A DNA stretch of 64,000 nt from JAGQPD01 sp020426865 (lineage in GTDB: Bacteria; Planctomycetota; Planctomycetia; Pirellulales; Pirellulaceae). Shown one piece after another: positions 33,524 to 43,206 of this stretch (within the stretch, counting starts at the first letter, position 1; each line of letters begins with the position of its first letter). Both the position numbers and the translations under genes were made by a program. The DNA is taken from NCBI GenBank assembly GCA_041399065.1, contig JAWKTN010000007.1, forward strand, positions 186,001 to 250,000, written 5' to 3'. The notes under the pieces were generated by a model. That model did no database searches, was not told the DNA's origin, and was given only the letters and a program-made list of their open reading frames with translations.

Positions 33524-36199
33524 ATGATTCCACGTATCTTGGACCTGACTGTTGTGCTGGCGCTGATCTCGCTGGTCGTAATTGCCCCGTGGCTGCTCGG
33601 TGGCGTCGAGCCGCCGGTGCAGTCGGGGCTGAGCCTGATCTTGCTGATTGCGACGCTGGCGTCGATCGTCCACCATGCCTTTTTCCGTGACGATCGACCG
33701 CTGCATGTCCCGCTGCTAACGCTGGTACTGCTTGCCGGCATGGGATGGGGACTGTTTCAGATGAATGAGTTGCGAGCGGAGACATGTCGGCAACTGTCGC
33801 CATTGGCGGCTGAATTCTGGTCGCGGGTGGCAGGGTGTCCGACCGAGCAGGCGTATTACGAGTTACGAGGACGGGCCGCCCCCGAGGTTGCGTATACGGT
33901 AAGCCTGTATCCGTCGGCGACGCGTTACGATCTTTCGTTAATGGCCTTGGGGGTGATGGCTTTTGTCTTAGCGAGCCTACACCTCAATACGGCGTCCAAA
34001 CGTCTGGTCATCTGCATTTCGGTCGCGATCAATGGTGCGGCGTTGGCGGTTTTCGGAATCGTGCAACAGTTGACGTACAACGGAAAGCTGTTCTGGTACA
34101 TCACGTTGACGCAGGGTGGGCACCCCTTTGCATCGTTTGTCAATCGCAACAATGGAGCGGGGTATCTCAATCTATGTTTGGGGGCTGCGTTGGGGGTTGT
34201 CGCTTGGAATCTGATGCGTCATCGATGGTTAGTGTCGCGCCAAGCGGTCCGCCGTTTGCGACTTGGAGACACCAATGGCGTCGGGAATCAATCGGAAAGG
34301 GCTGGCGAGATTTCTTCGGGGATGGGGGCGGGCGTCTGGGATTCAACGACCATCGTATTCTCAGTGCTGGCGTTTCTGATATCGGCAGGGGTTTTTTGTA
34401 GCTTGTCGCGAGGCGGGGTCTTGTCGTTGATTGCTGCCGCGTTGGTGACGATGTGGCTATTGCGCCATCTGGCTTCGATGCGGTGGGCGGCGGCGGGAAT
34501 GTTGCTGGTGACCGTCATGGGATTGGCACTGGCGGTCTGGTTGGGGCAAGCGGCCTTGCTCAAGGAACGTTTCACAACCGTAACCGATCCGGGCGGAACT
34601 GCTCGGGAAGGGCGTTTACAGAATTGGCAGGACGGCTGGACGGCGGCACAGCATTTTCTCACGACGGGAAGCGGGTTGGGGACCTATCGGTATGTCTATC
34701 GCCTCTACGAAGAGCGTCCGACGTCTGGTTGGTTTTATCATGCCGAAAACCAGTATCTCGAGACCTTGGTGGACGCGGGCATTCCGGGACTGACCCTGTT
34801 ACTGATATCCATCGCAATGTTTGCCATTGTTTCAACTGGGCTATTGCGACCCCATCAGGGTCCCGTTGTTGTGGGAATTGGCACGGCGGGAACTTGGGCC
34901 TGCGTCTCGCAATCGGTCCATGCCGCATTCGATTTCGGGATGTACATTCCGTCGAATATGCTGCTGATGGCCCTGTTGGCTGGCGCGACATTTGCGGCGG
35001 ACGAGCAGACGGTAGGCTGGCGTTCCTACATCAGCACCATGGGACGATTCGCGCGTCCCTTGGCGGTTATCGTGTTGTTGACAAGTGGCATCATGGGCGG
35101 CCTGGCGTGTCGCGAGTTTTATCAACTGACACAGTTGGAAGGCATTCTCCAGGCCGATCGCGATAGTAAAGGCCCCCGACTCGACGACAGCCACATCAAA
35201 TCGCAAGTGCACCGGCTGAATACACTGGCAGAATTGCGTCCCAATGACGCCGAGCTACAGTTTCGACTGGGGGAGCAGTGGGCCAAGGCATATCAGATGG
35301 CAGCGTTCAAGCAACTGCGACGAGAACTACCGTCGGAAGCGGACCCCGACCGGATCAAGGAACTGGCGGCGCCAAATCGCCTGCATGGCTTGATCTATCA
35401 ATTCAAGCGTGACGGGGACCTTGCGGACATCGCGGAATTACGTCAGCAACATGCGGTGAGAGTCGAATTGGCCAACGCGATTCATCACTATTTCCTATCG
35501 CGTCGGGCATGTCCGTTGCGGGTGAAAACACACTTGGCACTGGCAGAATTGAGCGTCGTCTACACCGAGCCCGCGGCCGATGAGTACCATATCACCGATG
35601 CCCTATTGGCCACCCCGCATGATCCTCGGACCCTGTTTCGGGCCGGCACCCTCCATCTACAGGCGGGGCGACTGGAAGAAACGCAACGATGTTGGCACGC
35701 GAGCCTGGAGGCATCGATCGAGTTTGCACCGGCGATCCTGCGAGTCGCGAATCGACTCTTTCCCGACGATTCCTTTGCGGAGGTACTCCCCCAATCCCCG
35801 TTCGATATCTTACGAATCGCCCGGACTCATTTCTCCGCCAATGACGACGAACCCATTCGCCAACGACTCGCCGCTGTCCTCGCCTTGCGACTGGACGGCC
35901 TTGCCGAGGGAGAGCTATCCCGGCCCGATTTCGTTTACTTACAGGCCCATCGATGGTGGTTGGCCGGCAACGACGATGAAGCGCTGGTCGCGTTTTCCGA
36001 GGCAGTGGAATTATCGCCCCAACAGCCGCTCATTCGCTACGAATTCGCCAGACTCTTGGCATCCAGGCAGATGTGGGAAGAGGCACGTCGCCAGCTCGTC
36101 CAATGCACGGCGTTGGCACCGCGAAAGAAGGCCTACCGGCGTTTTCTTCAGGAGGTTGACGCGAAATCGTCTCAGCCCCCCCAAAATAAGGATTTTTGA
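33524..36199 (+). CDS. O-antigen ligase/polymerase-like (Wzy_C) membrane protein with C-terminal TPRs
   Basis: 891 residues from the ATG at 33524 (the frame is open from 33482, inside the terminator hairpin). About twelve hydrophobic segments up to residue 525 or so, with the long extracytoplasmic loop GSGLGTYRYVYRLYEERP and then FYHAENQYLETLVDAG, the Wzy_C/WaaL signature. The remaining part is soluble and helical with TPR-like units (DPRTLFRAGTLHLQAGRLEE, WWLAGNDDEALVAFSEAVEL). Predicted to polymerise or ligate repeat units of an exopolysaccharide. The fused TPR region is common in planctomycete members. Works with the export lipoprotein upstream. Confidence 0.88.
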   Translation: MIPRILDLTVVLALISLVVIAPWLLGGVEPPVQSGLSLILLIATLASIVHHAFFRDDRPLHVPLLTLVLLAGMGWGLFQMNELRAETCRQLSPLAAEFWSRVAGCPTEQAYYELRGRAAPEVAYTVSLYPSATRYDLSLMALGVMAFVLASLHLNTASKRLVICISVAINGAALAVFGIVQQLTYNGKLFWYITLTQGGHPFASFVNRNNGAGYLNLCLGAALGVVAWNLMRHRWLVSRQAVRRLRLGDTNGVGNQSERAGEISSGMGAGVWDSTTIVFSVLAFLISAGVFCSLSRGGVLSLIAAALVTMWLLRHLASMRWAAAGMLLVTVMGLALAVWLGQAALLKERFTTVTDPGGTAREGRLQNWQDGWTAAQHFLTTGSGLGTYRYVYRLYEERPTSGWFYHAENQYLETLVDAGIPGLTLLLISIAMFAIVSTGLLRPHQGPVVVGIGTAGTWACVSQSVHAAFDFGMYIPSNMLLMALLAGATFAADEQTVGWRSYISTMGRFARPLAVIVLLTSGIMGGLACREFYQLTQLEGILQADRDSKGPRLDDSHIKSQVHRLNTLAELRPNDAELQFRLGEQWAKAYQMAAFKQLRRELPSEADPDRIKELAAPNRLHGLIYQFKRDGDLADIAELRQQHAVRVELANAIHHYFLSRRACPLRVKTHLALAELSVVYTEPAADEYHITDALLATPHDPRTLFRAGTLHLQAGRLEETQRCWHASLEASIEFAPAILRVANRLFPDDSFAEVLPQSPFDILRIARTHFSANDDEPIRQRLAAVLALRLDGLAEGELSRPDFVYLQAHRWWLAGNDDEALVAFSEAVELSPQQPLIRYEFARLLASRQMWEEARRQLVQCTALAPRKKAYRRFLQEVDAKSSQPPQNKDF

Positions 36200-36480
36200 C
36201 ACAAAAAGGCCCTTACAGTAGCTTGCGGCACCCCGTAATTCGGTTTATTCTGGAAGCCTGATAATTCGCCCCCGACTGTTGGGGGATGTCAACGGACAGG
36301 ATTCGCGGCGGACTGTCCGTGTGAACCAATTCGGGCTGGATTTTAGCGTGAGCACGCATCCCGGTGCTTGCAGTCGATGGGACGGGGCAGCGACACCATC
36401 TCCTTAACTGTTCAGAGTTGGCAAATCGTCGATCTACGAAATCGGAGCGACGTACTGCTGCGAGAGTTTAGAGAGATTTA
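36200..36480. other. intergenic, upstream region of the response regulator gene
   Basis: About 280 bases with no gene. CCCCCGACTGTTGGGGG at 36270-36286 is a short hairpin. No promoter is convincing. Confidence 0.35.
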
Positions 36481-37113
36481 ATGACTATTCGTTTGTTGGT
36501 GGCCGACGACCACGAGTTGGTCAGGAGCGGGCTGCGAAGCCTGCTTTCCGGCACGGAGATGGAGATCGTCGCGGAAGCTGCGGATGGCGGTCAGGCGTGT
36601 GAATTGGCATTGAAACTACTTCCCGACGTCGTGATTCTCGACGTACGAATGCCGGGGATGGATGGCTTGACTGCCCTGGGACGCATCAAGTTGGACCGGC
36701 CCGACATGCCCGTGCTGATTCTCTCAACCTACGACAATCCCACGTACGTGGCCCGAGCGGTCGCGTTGGGCGCTTTCGGGTATCTATTGAAAAACGAGCC
36801 GGGAGCTCGGATCGTCGAATGCATCCGATCGGGAGCAAAAGGGGAGGTCGTGTGGAGTCGCGAAGAGTTGCGCCGGGTGACTGGGGCGTTGGCGACACCG
36901 CGAGTCAACACGGATATTGAAGTACCGTTGACTCAGCGAGAAAGTGAAGTACTCAAGCAACTGGCGCTGGGCTTGACCAATAAGGAGATTGCCCTAGCGT
37001 TGGATATCAGTTACGAAACGGTAAAAGAACATGTGCAGCATATCTTGCGTAAGGTAGGGGTGTCGGATCGGACGCAGGCGGCCGTTTGGGCCGTCCGACA
37101 AGGGCTTTTATAG
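36481..37113 (+). CDS. NarL/FixJ-type response regulator
   Basis: 210 residues. Receiver domain: acidic pocket VADDHE (D9, D10), phosphoacceptor D54 in VVILDVRMPGMDG, S82 in LILSTYD, and K104 in YLLKNE. A LuxR-type HTH near residues 145-205 has LTQRESEVLKQLALGLTNKE and TVKEHVQHILRKVGVSDRTQ. It would bind DNA as a dimer when phosphorylated. No histidine kinase gene is adjacent, so it is an orphan regulator in this window; the exopolysaccharide gene just upstream and the secreted protease gene just downstream are possible targets (inference). Confidence 0.95.
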   Translation: MTIRLLVADDHELVRSGLRSLLSGTEMEIVAEAADGGQACELALKLLPDVVILDVRMPGMDGLTALGRIKLDRPDMPVLILSTYDNPTYVARAVALGAFGYLLKNEPGARIVECIRSGAKGEVVWSREELRRVTGALATPRVNTDIEVPLTQRESEVLKQLALGLTNKEIALALDISYETVKEHVQHILRKVGVSDRTQAAVWAVRQGLL

Positions 37114-37160
37114 AAAACCGTGGTCGGCCTTCACGCCCCGCGGATGAGGGGAGGGGGGAA

Positions 37161-37985
37161 TTGACCCGAAATCATCACCCGACGCACCATCACCCGCAGG
37201 TTCGTCCTGCAGCTTGGTGCTTTCCCGGCCTGCTGGTGCTCACTGTCCTCGGGAGCCTCATTCCGGCTGGCGATCGGGCGGCCGACGCCCAAATTATCTA
37301 CTGCAAAGTCGCCGTGGACGAAGAGACGCCGACAGCACCGGAGGTCTATCGGGAACGGTTGAGTGCACGGCTGGATGCCGCATCGCGCATCTTCAACCAA
37401 TACTGCCAGGTGAAATTCGTCCCTATCGAGTTTACGACCTGGGACTCCGACGATCGCGTGCACGACCTGGAACGGTCGGTTCGGGAATTCGAATTGGAAG
37501 TTTCACCGGGACGAGCTCAAGTTGCCATTGGTTTTAGCAGTCAGTACAAATTCCAAGCGGGCCGTCATGGGATGGGTGGGACGCGGGGACCGATGTATTC
37601 CCATATCTTCCTGAAAGACGATGCACCGAACGTATTCGAGCTGGATAAGCTCGAGGTCCTCGTCCATGAGCTGGGCCATTATTTGGGGGCGGCCCATACG
37701 ACGGACCAGGATTCCGCCATGCGTCCCGTATTGGGCGACGGCAAACCGCGAGTCGCTTCGTTTCGAATCGGCTTTGACCCAATTAATGCGCGGATCGTTA
37801 ACTTGATGGGTCGGGAGATTCGAGATCGACATATCCGATCACTTGGCCAAGTTTCCCGAATGACACTGCTTGACCTGCGGACGGAATACGCCAAGCTCGC
37901 AGCACTAGAACGCAATGATGAAACCGCCAAGCGTTATCTCGGGTTCATCGATCGGTGTCTGCGGCAGAATCCATCGCGACCGTAA
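37161..37985 (+). CDS. secreted zinc metalloprotease (zincin)
   Basis: 274 residues, taken from the TTG at 37161, which follows GGGGAGGGGGGAA, the strongest ribosome binding site in the region; the frame is open from 37086 but that start would overlap the response regulator gene. After a hydrophobic export segment (FPGLLVLTVLGSLIPAG) comes a metzincin-like domain with VLVHELGHYLGAAHT, the full HExxHxxGxxH zinc site, preceded by strands such as QVAIGFSSQYKF. The C-terminal 80 residues are helical. Predicted to act outside the cytoplasm; substrate unknown. It starts 47 bases after the response regulator stop. Confidence 0.85.
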   Translation: MTRNHHPTHHHPQVRPAAWCFPGLLVLTVLGSLIPAGDRAADAQIIYCKVAVDEETPTAPEVYRERLSARLDAASRIFNQYCQVKFVPIEFTTWDSDDRVHDLERSVREFELEVSPGRAQVAIGFSSQYKFQAGRHGMGGTRGPMYSHIFLKDDAPNVFELDKLEVLVHELGHYLGAAHTTDQDSAMRPVLGDGKPRVASFRIGFDPINARIVNLMGREIRDRHIRSLGQVSRMTLLDLRTEYAKLAALERNDETAKRYLGFIDRCLRQNPSRP

Positions 37986-38028
37986 GCCGAATAGCCGAAT
38001 CCCCGCAAGCTTTCCGGATGTCGTTCGG

Positions 38029-38466
38029 TCAGTTGCCGTTTCCCCAGTAATACTGTTTGCGCGCTAAAGGGACTCCGATGATCGAGTCGCTGACGCGCCA
38101 CGGCGAATAGTATCCGCCGCCGAACCAGCTGCTGGGGACGTAGGGGTGAACAGCCCATGGGGAATTCGAAGTATAGGAGTACCAAGGCGGCGTGAAGACC
38201 TCCGGGCGAAGCTTCGATTCATTAAGCCAACTTGTCGCGGCAATGCGACTTCGCCGTTGTGTCGCGCGGTACTCGGCATTGCGTCGGACCGCCGTTTTGG
38301 GGTCTTCATACCGTGATGCCGACTGTGTGTACGACAATTCGGACGTTTCCACCGTCGCCGGTACCGGCAGAACGGCATCGTCGATCTCGGTACGAAACGA
38401 GTCTTGGGCACCGACTCTCCCAGTGAACAGGAAAAACGCCAAACCGAGTAGTGCGATCCGCTTCAT
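38029..38466 (-). CDS. hypothetical secreted protein
   Basis: 145 residues with a signal peptide MKRIALLGLAFFLFTGRVGA-Q. The mature part has a charged helix (RRNAEYRATQRRSRIAATSW) and an aromatic/Gly-rich end (PPWYSYTSNSPWAVHP, WFGGGYYSPW). No family recognised. Convergent with the zincin gene, 43 bases apart. The plus-strand frames over the same DNA lack signal peptides and ribosome binding sites. Confidence 0.65.
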   Translation of the reverse strand: MKRIALLGLAFFLFTGRVGAQDSFRTEIDDAVLPVPATVETSELSYTQSASRYEDPKTAVRRNAEYRATQRRSRIAATSWLNESKLRPEVFTPPWYSYTSNSPWAVHPYVPSSWFGGGYYSPWRVSDSIIGVPLARKQYYWGNGN

Positions 38467-38643
38467 GCTTCACCTGACTCCTACGACAAGAGAGGAGCTG
38501 ACTCCTAAAGTATTGGACATTCAACTCGGAAGGCCGCTGCCGTAGAACGGCTCCAACCCACCCCGAGCGCCGTTACGCTCCACTAACAACAGATTCGGCT
38601 GGAACTGTCGTACGAATTAAAGCGGAATGGTCGGGTGCCAAAA

Positions 38644-38700
38644 CAAAAAATGCCAATCGGCACAAACCCGTCCTTTCGTGACGGCCATGCCGATTGGCAA
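38644..38700 (-). terminator. terminator of the PEP-CTERM gene at 38735-39487
   Basis: Read on the minus strand, TGCCAATCGGCA (38700-38689) pairs with TGCCGATTGGCA (38663-38652) and is followed by TTTTTTGTTTT. It lies 35 bases past the stop codon. Confidence 0.88.
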
Positions 38701-38734
38701 AGATAGGGTATCCGGCGAACCTTCCGGCTCGTGA

Positions 38735-39487
38735 CTATTTGCGTCCGCGGCGAACCAGCATCAGCCCCAAACCAACGAGCATGCCAAACACGCTGCTGGG
38801 TTCTGGAACCGTGATCCGAATCCCGGGAATCTGCTTCTTGGCGATAAATGCCAAGCTCAATGCGTCCGGAGCCTGCGCTATGAGGCGGTTGTCGAATTCG
38901 AACCGAACCTTTGTAGCGCCTGGGGCGACGGCACCGAGATCAAGGTCGAAACCCAGGTCCCAGATCCCGGAGTTCGGACCAGCAGACGTGTCAAACAACT
39001 GCGTGCCGTTACCAGTGATTGGCGAACCTACCGGGGCCCCATTGACCTCCAGGATTTCGAAAAAGTAATTCAATTCGGCTTTGGCAAATCCGTTGCCCAA
39101 TTTGTCAAAGTCGCCCAACTCCTTGAAATTGATCATTGTGATCGGCGTGCCGTTCTTGCTCATAATCACCGTCTCTAACTGGCTATCGACCGCGACAAGC
39201 CCAGGACCCGGTGTGACCTCGGCACGGAAGTTAACCGGGTTCACGGTCAGCGTGTCCCCCAAAACAATCGGGTCTTGGTAGAAGTTCGTAGCGGGATCCC
39301 CGGGGTTCCCGTTCGTCTCCACCGTGTCGGTAAACATGACATTGTTCCCCATGAAGGGGTTGCCGCCGTTGTAAACGTCATTCAAATTGATCGTTCCCGC
39401 ACTTCCTACGGACGAAACGGCAACGACCGCCGCCAGCGACAATAATGCCCGTAAAATGCTGTGTTTCTTCATAAGCGTCTGCATCAT
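38735..39487 (-). CDS. secreted PEP-CTERM protein
   Basis: 250 residues from the ATG at 39487, which has GGAG six bases upstream; 39505 and 39472 are alternatives. The signal peptide is LRALLSLAAVVAVSSVGSAG. The mature part is a beta-rich domain rich in Asn/Gly (LNDVYNGGNPFMGNNV, FNNRL-like segments) without recognised family. The tail is VPEPSSVFGMLVGLGLML then RRGRK, a textbook PEP-CTERM signal. One gene with its own terminator; probably surface or extracellular matrix. Confidence 0.88.
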   Translation of the reverse strand: MMQTLMKKHSILRALLSLAAVVAVSSVGSAGTINLNDVYNGGNPFMGNNVMFTDTVETNGNPGDPATNFYQDPIVLGDTLTVNPVNFRAEVTPGPGLVAVDSQLETVIMSKNGTPITMINFKELGDFDKLGNGFAKAELNYFFEILEVNGAPVGSPITGNGTQLFDTSAGPNSGIWDLGFDLDLGAVAPGATKVRFEFDNRLIAQAPDALSLAFIAKKQIPGIRITVPEPSSVFGMLVGLGLMLVRRGRK

Positions 39488-39813
39488 AAGTAGCTCCACT
39501 AGCAAACTCCCAATCCACTCTTACCACCACAAATAACGGAGACTCCACCAATCCATCCCTCGGACAATAGCGGTCCACGAACAATAGCGGTCCACGAACA
39601 TGCCCCAGCATCGTGTCGCAGGGACCGGGCACCTTGCCGATGGACACACACGCTGGGCCTGATGACGGTGAGGTCAAGTCTCCCTAGAGATTTTCATGAT
39701 AATTGGACCAATTTCGAATAACAAGACTCGAAAAAAAAACTTGGCGCGTTTTGTTGCCCCTAAGGTCCATCTCAGTCGGGAAAAAGGCCGGTCCGAGGCG
39801 AAATGGGCGGATC
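39488..39813. other. intergenic between two minus-strand genes
   Basis: Holds a 17-bp tandem duplication and an AT-rich patch around 39690-39745. No gene seen. Confidence 0.45.
39564..39597. repeat. 17-bp tandem duplication
   Basis: ACAATAGCGGTCCACGA occurs twice in tandem (39564-39580 and 39581-39597) upstream of the PEP-CTERM gene. Confidence 0.75.
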
Positions 39814-40482
39814 CTATCGGGCGGCGACCCCAATCCAAACCAATCGGTTATATTCTGCAGTCCCTCCGTCGACCGCCAGACCGTAAACCCGATCGCCAGC
39901 TTCCCAGACCCCCATCGAAACCGTCTGCCCCGAAGCATTCGATTCGTTCGGCTGCTGTGGAACGGAATCGACCAAAACAACTCGCCGGGCAGCTGAATTG
40001 AAGGCGAACAAGCGCGCTGCAACTCCCCGCCCCTGCACCTGAAAGACGACTCCCGCCCCCAGTTTTCCCGAAGTGACCGCCTGCCATTGCGACACATGGA
40101 CATGGGAACGCAACGGCTGAGGAACCGGGTATTGTTCCTGTTCGGTAAACTCAGACATTTGCTTCCACGGGCCGAGCTTGGCATCGACCTCCCTCAGTTC
40201 TGCCACCACTGCGGACTGGTCCATCGGTTGGTGCAACATGAACCGAACCAGCCCGATCACGCTAGCAACGCAAGCAAGGCCGACGAGGCTCGCCACCACC
40301 AACCGGCGGCGATTCTGCCGATGTGGTCGTTCACGCCGAATCGACGGATGTAATTGATCTGACGGATTTGCTGGATCAGACTGATTCGCAAGGAACGCCA
40401 GCAAACGTTCTTCCAATCCGTGAGGCACGTGGACGCTGTCGAACAGTGCCTGGCGAGCGCGATCGTCAAAGCTGTCATTCAT
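39814..40482 (-). CDS. anti-sigma factor-like membrane protein
   Basis: 222 residues. A soluble N-terminal part of about 60 residues, then one membrane segment (LVVASLVGLACVASVIGLVRFML) and a beta-rich extracytoplasmic domain (VSQWQAVTSGKLGAGVVFQV). It starts with ATGA overlapping the stop of the ECF sigma gene, the usual arrangement for a sigma/anti-sigma pair, so it probably holds that sigma factor at the membrane. No HxxxCxxC zinc motif is present; the N-terminus instead has FDDRARQALFDSV, so it is not a typical ZAS protein. The role is inferred mainly from context. Confidence 0.75.
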   Translation of the reverse strand: MNDSFDDRARQALFDSVHVPHGLEERLLAFLANQSDPANPSDQLHPSIRRERPHRQNRRRLVVASLVGLACVASVIGLVRFMLHQPMDQSAVVAELREVDAKLGPWKQMSEFTEQEQYPVPQPLRSHVHVSQWQAVTSGKLGAGVVFQVQGRGVAARLFAFNSAARRVVLVDSVPQQPNESNASGQTVSMGVWEAGDRVYGLAVDGGTAEYNRLVWIGVAAR

Positions 40483-41045
40483 GATTGGCTTCCCTGCTTG
40501 GTGGACGGTCCTCGATTTGGGGCGGAACCTGGCGGTTCAGCAAGTTCTCGACGCAGCAACGCCTTGCCACGTGACAGCCGGCTCATAACGGTACCGAGCG
40601 CAATTCCCAGCTGGTCGGCGATTTCCCGATAGGAGAGTTCTTCAAAGTAAAACATCATCACGACGACTCGATTCGCTTCTGGTAGACAACGCACTGCCGA
40701 TTGCAATCGTTCTTCATCGAACCAAGATTGCTGGGGTTCCTGCTGCGGGACGTCGAGTTCCTCGGCGAGTTCAACATGATACCGATCACGGTGACGAAGT
40801 TGTTTGAGATAGGCATTCCTGAGAATGGTGTACAACCAGGCTTTCGCGTGGCTGACATTCCTGAGCTGTTCGAGATTTCGATGGGCGGACAGGAACGTCT
40901 GTTGGAGCAGATCCTCGGCATCTGGTGCCGAGCCGGTCAGCCGGAAGGCGTACCGATACAGGGCATCGTGATGCAGGTGCACCAAGTGCGTGATGGTCGG
41001 CAGTTCGAACTGGTCGACCTGCTCGGGTCGTTCTTGACTGGTCAT
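40479..41045 (-). CDS. ECF-type RNA polymerase sigma factor
   Basis: 188 residues from the ATG at 41045 (the ATG at 41054 is equally possible; the frame is open from 41225). Sigma2: HHDALYRYAFRLTGSAPDAE then DLLQQTFLSAHRNLEQLR and AWLYTILRNAYLKQLR. Sigma4: LPEANRVVVMMFYFEELSYR, EIADQLGIALGTVMSRLSRG with the HTH. Full ECF length. Followed by its probable anti-sigma gene with ATGA overlap, and preceded by uvrB 83 bases upstream on the same strand, so it may be read through from uvrB. Confidence 0.93.
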   Translation of the reverse strand: MTSQERPEQVDQFELPTITHLVHLHHDALYRYAFRLTGSAPDAEDLLQQTFLSAHRNLEQLRNVSHAKAWLYTILRNAYLKQLRHRDRYHVELAEELDVPQQEPQQSWFDEERLQSAVRCLPEANRVVVMMFYFEELSYREIADQLGIALGTVMSRLSRGKALLRRELAEPPGSAPNRGPSTKQGSQS

Positions 41046-41127
41046 TGGCGCCATTCCAACGATAGAGAGACGCGAGCGGGGCGAAATATTCCCTGCGGAA
41101 CGGGGATTTGTGCGACTTCTCGCGAAC

Positions 41128-43206
41128 TCACCCCCGTTTGGGGCGCGGCACTCGGCCACTGGAGCCCCGTCGTTTCCCGGACCGCCCGCCCCGCGACGGT
41201 GAACGTTCCACTTCGGCCTCCACACTTTGCCGCGATTCTCCGACGCGGTTTTTCATTTTTTCAATGCGATCACGGAGCGCAGCTGCACGTTCAAATTCGA
41301 GGTTGTCAGCGGCCTGCATCATTTCGGCCTGCAATTCCTGGATGGTCTCTTCGGTAATGACTTCGGCATCACCGCTGCGTCCAACGGCCGCGTTGGCTTG
41401 GCGATGAGCGCGTGCCTCCGACTCGATCCCCATCCGAATATGCTTCTTGACGGTCTCGGGCGTGATGTTGTGAAGGCGGTTGTATTCCTCTTGCAACGCT
41501 CGTCGCCGTTCGGTTTCGTCCATTGCTTTTTGCATGGAGTCGGTGACTTTGTCGCCATACAGGATCACGGTCGCATTGACATTACGGGCGGCTCGGCCGA
41601 TTGTCTGAATTAACGAAGTTTCACTGCGAAGAAACCCTTCCTTATCGGCGTCCAAGATGGCAACCAAAGAGACCTCGGGCAGATCAAGACCTTCGCGTAA
41701 TAGGTTAACGCCGACGAGTGCTTCAAAGTTTCCCTCGCGCAAGTCTCGCAAAAGCTCGACTCGTTCGAATGCATCCAATTCGCTGTGAAGCCACTTGCAG
41801 GCGATCCCTTTCTGCAACAGGTAGGCGCTGAGTTCTTCGGCCAGACGTTTGGTAAGGGTCGTCACGAGAACCCGTTCGTTGCGGGCCGTCCGTTGCCGGA
41901 TTTGCTCGACAAGGTGTGGGACTTGTCCGCGTGCGGGATAGAGTTCGATGCGCGGATCGAGCAAACCGGTGGGACGAATGACTTGCTCCACAACCCGTCC
42001 TTCCGTCTGCTCCAATTCGAATGCCCCGGGAGTGGCCGACACATACACGACCTGATGGATGCGTTCTTCGAATTCCTCAAACTTCAAAGGACGATTATCG
42101 AGTGCACAAGGAAGCCGGAAGCCGTGTTCGACAAGGGTCATTTTTCGGCTGCGATCGCCGGCGAACATGGCGCGGATCTGCGGAATCGTCACATGCGATT
42201 CGTCGATGATCAACAGATAATCCTTGGGAAAGAAGTCGAACAACGTTTCCGGAGCGGCGCCTGGCGGTCTTCCCGAAAGTGGCCGGCTATAGTTTTCGAT
42301 CCCCGGGCAATATCCCATCTCGCTGAGCATCTCAATGTCGTAACGCGTGCGTGCCGACAAGCGTTGAGCCTCCAAGACCTTGCCACATCCCCGCAGTTCA
42401 TCGAGCCGTTCCTCCAATTCCTGCTTGATGACATCAACCGCCGCCGCAATGCGATCTTCTGGCAATACGAAATGCTTGGCCGGGTAGATATAGACTTCCG
42501 ATTGTTCCGACACGGTTTCGCCACTTACCGGATTGATAATCGACAGGCGTTCGATGTCGTCCCCCCAGAATTCCACCCGATACGCGAACTCCTCATACGA
42601 TGGCCAGACTTCGACACAATCGCCCCGGACTCGAAACCGCGATCGCTCGAAGGAGACGTCGTTACGTTCGTACTGTATGTCCACCAGACGCGACAGCATC
42701 TGGTCACGATCTACCGATTCACCAACTCGCAACGATACCATCATCCGCTTGTAGTCGGCAGGTGACCCCAAACCATAAATACACGATACGCTCGCGACAA
42801 TAACCACATCATCGCGACTGACCAACGCACTCGTCGTCGCCAACCGTAACCGATCAATCTCGGAATTAATCGACGCGTCCTTCTCAATGTAAATATCGCG
42901 CTGCGGGATATAGGCCTCTGGCTGATAGTAATCGTAATAACTGACAAAATAGTGCACTGCATTGTGCGGGAAAAACTCGCGGAACTCGGCATACAACTGC
43001 GCCGCCAACGTCTTGTTGTGGGAAATCACCAGCGTCGGACGCTGGTAGCGTTGAATCACGTTGGCCATCGTGAACGTCTTACCCGAACCGGTCACGCCTA
43101 ACAACACCTGCTGCCGGGCCCCCTCGGACAAGCCTCGAGTCAACGCCTCAATTGCTTGCGGCTGATCGCCCGCCGGCGAAAACGGACTCTCAATCCTGAA
43201 TGTCAC
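41128..43206 (-). CDS. uvrB: excinuclease ABC subunit B
   Basis: The damage-verifying helicase of nucleotide excision repair. 692 residues. Walker A GVTGSGKTFT at about 37-46; the beta-hairpin region YFVSYYDYYQPEAYIPQRD with its inserted aromatics; VVASVSCIYGLGSP; the helicase motifs IIDESHVTIPQ, VYVSATPG, LTKRLAEELS, ALVGVNLLREGLDLPEVSLV and QTIGRAARN; and the UvrC-binding coiled-coil near the C-terminus (ELQAEMMQAADNLEFERAAA). A basic, Gly/Ser-rich tail is normal variation. Its ATG overlaps the end of the helix-hairpin-helix gene by 17 bases, so the two are co-expressed. Confidence 0.99.
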   Translation of the reverse strand: MTFRIESPFSPAGDQPQAIEALTRGLSEGARQQVLLGVTGSGKTFTMANVIQRYQRPTLVISHNKTLAAQLYAEFREFFPHNAVHYFVSYYDYYQPEAYIPQRDIYIEKDASINSEIDRLRLATTSALVSRDDVVIVASVSCIYGLGSPADYKRMMVSLRVGESVDRDQMLSRLVDIQYERNDVSFERSRFRVRGDCVEVWPSYEEFAYRVEFWGDDIERLSIINPVSGETVSEQSEVYIYPAKHFVLPEDRIAAAVDVIKQELEERLDELRGCGKVLEAQRLSARTRYDIEMLSEMGYCPGIENYSRPLSGRPPGAAPETLFDFFPKDYLLIIDESHVTIPQIRAMFAGDRSRKMTLVEHGFRLPCALDNRPLKFEEFEERIHQVVYVSATPGAFELEQTEGRVVEQVIRPTGLLDPRIELYPARGQVPHLVEQIRQRTARNERVLVTTLTKRLAEELSAYLLQKGIACKWLHSELDAFERVELLRDLREGNFEALVGVNLLREGLDLPEVSLVAILDADKEGFLRSETSLIQTIGRAARNVNATVILYGDKVTDSMQKAMDETERRRALQEEYNRLHNITPETVKKHIRMGIESEARAHRQANAAVGRSGDAEVITEETIQELQAEMMQAADNLEFERAAALRDRIEKMKNRVGESRQSVEAEVERSPSRGGRSGKRRGSSGRVPRPKRG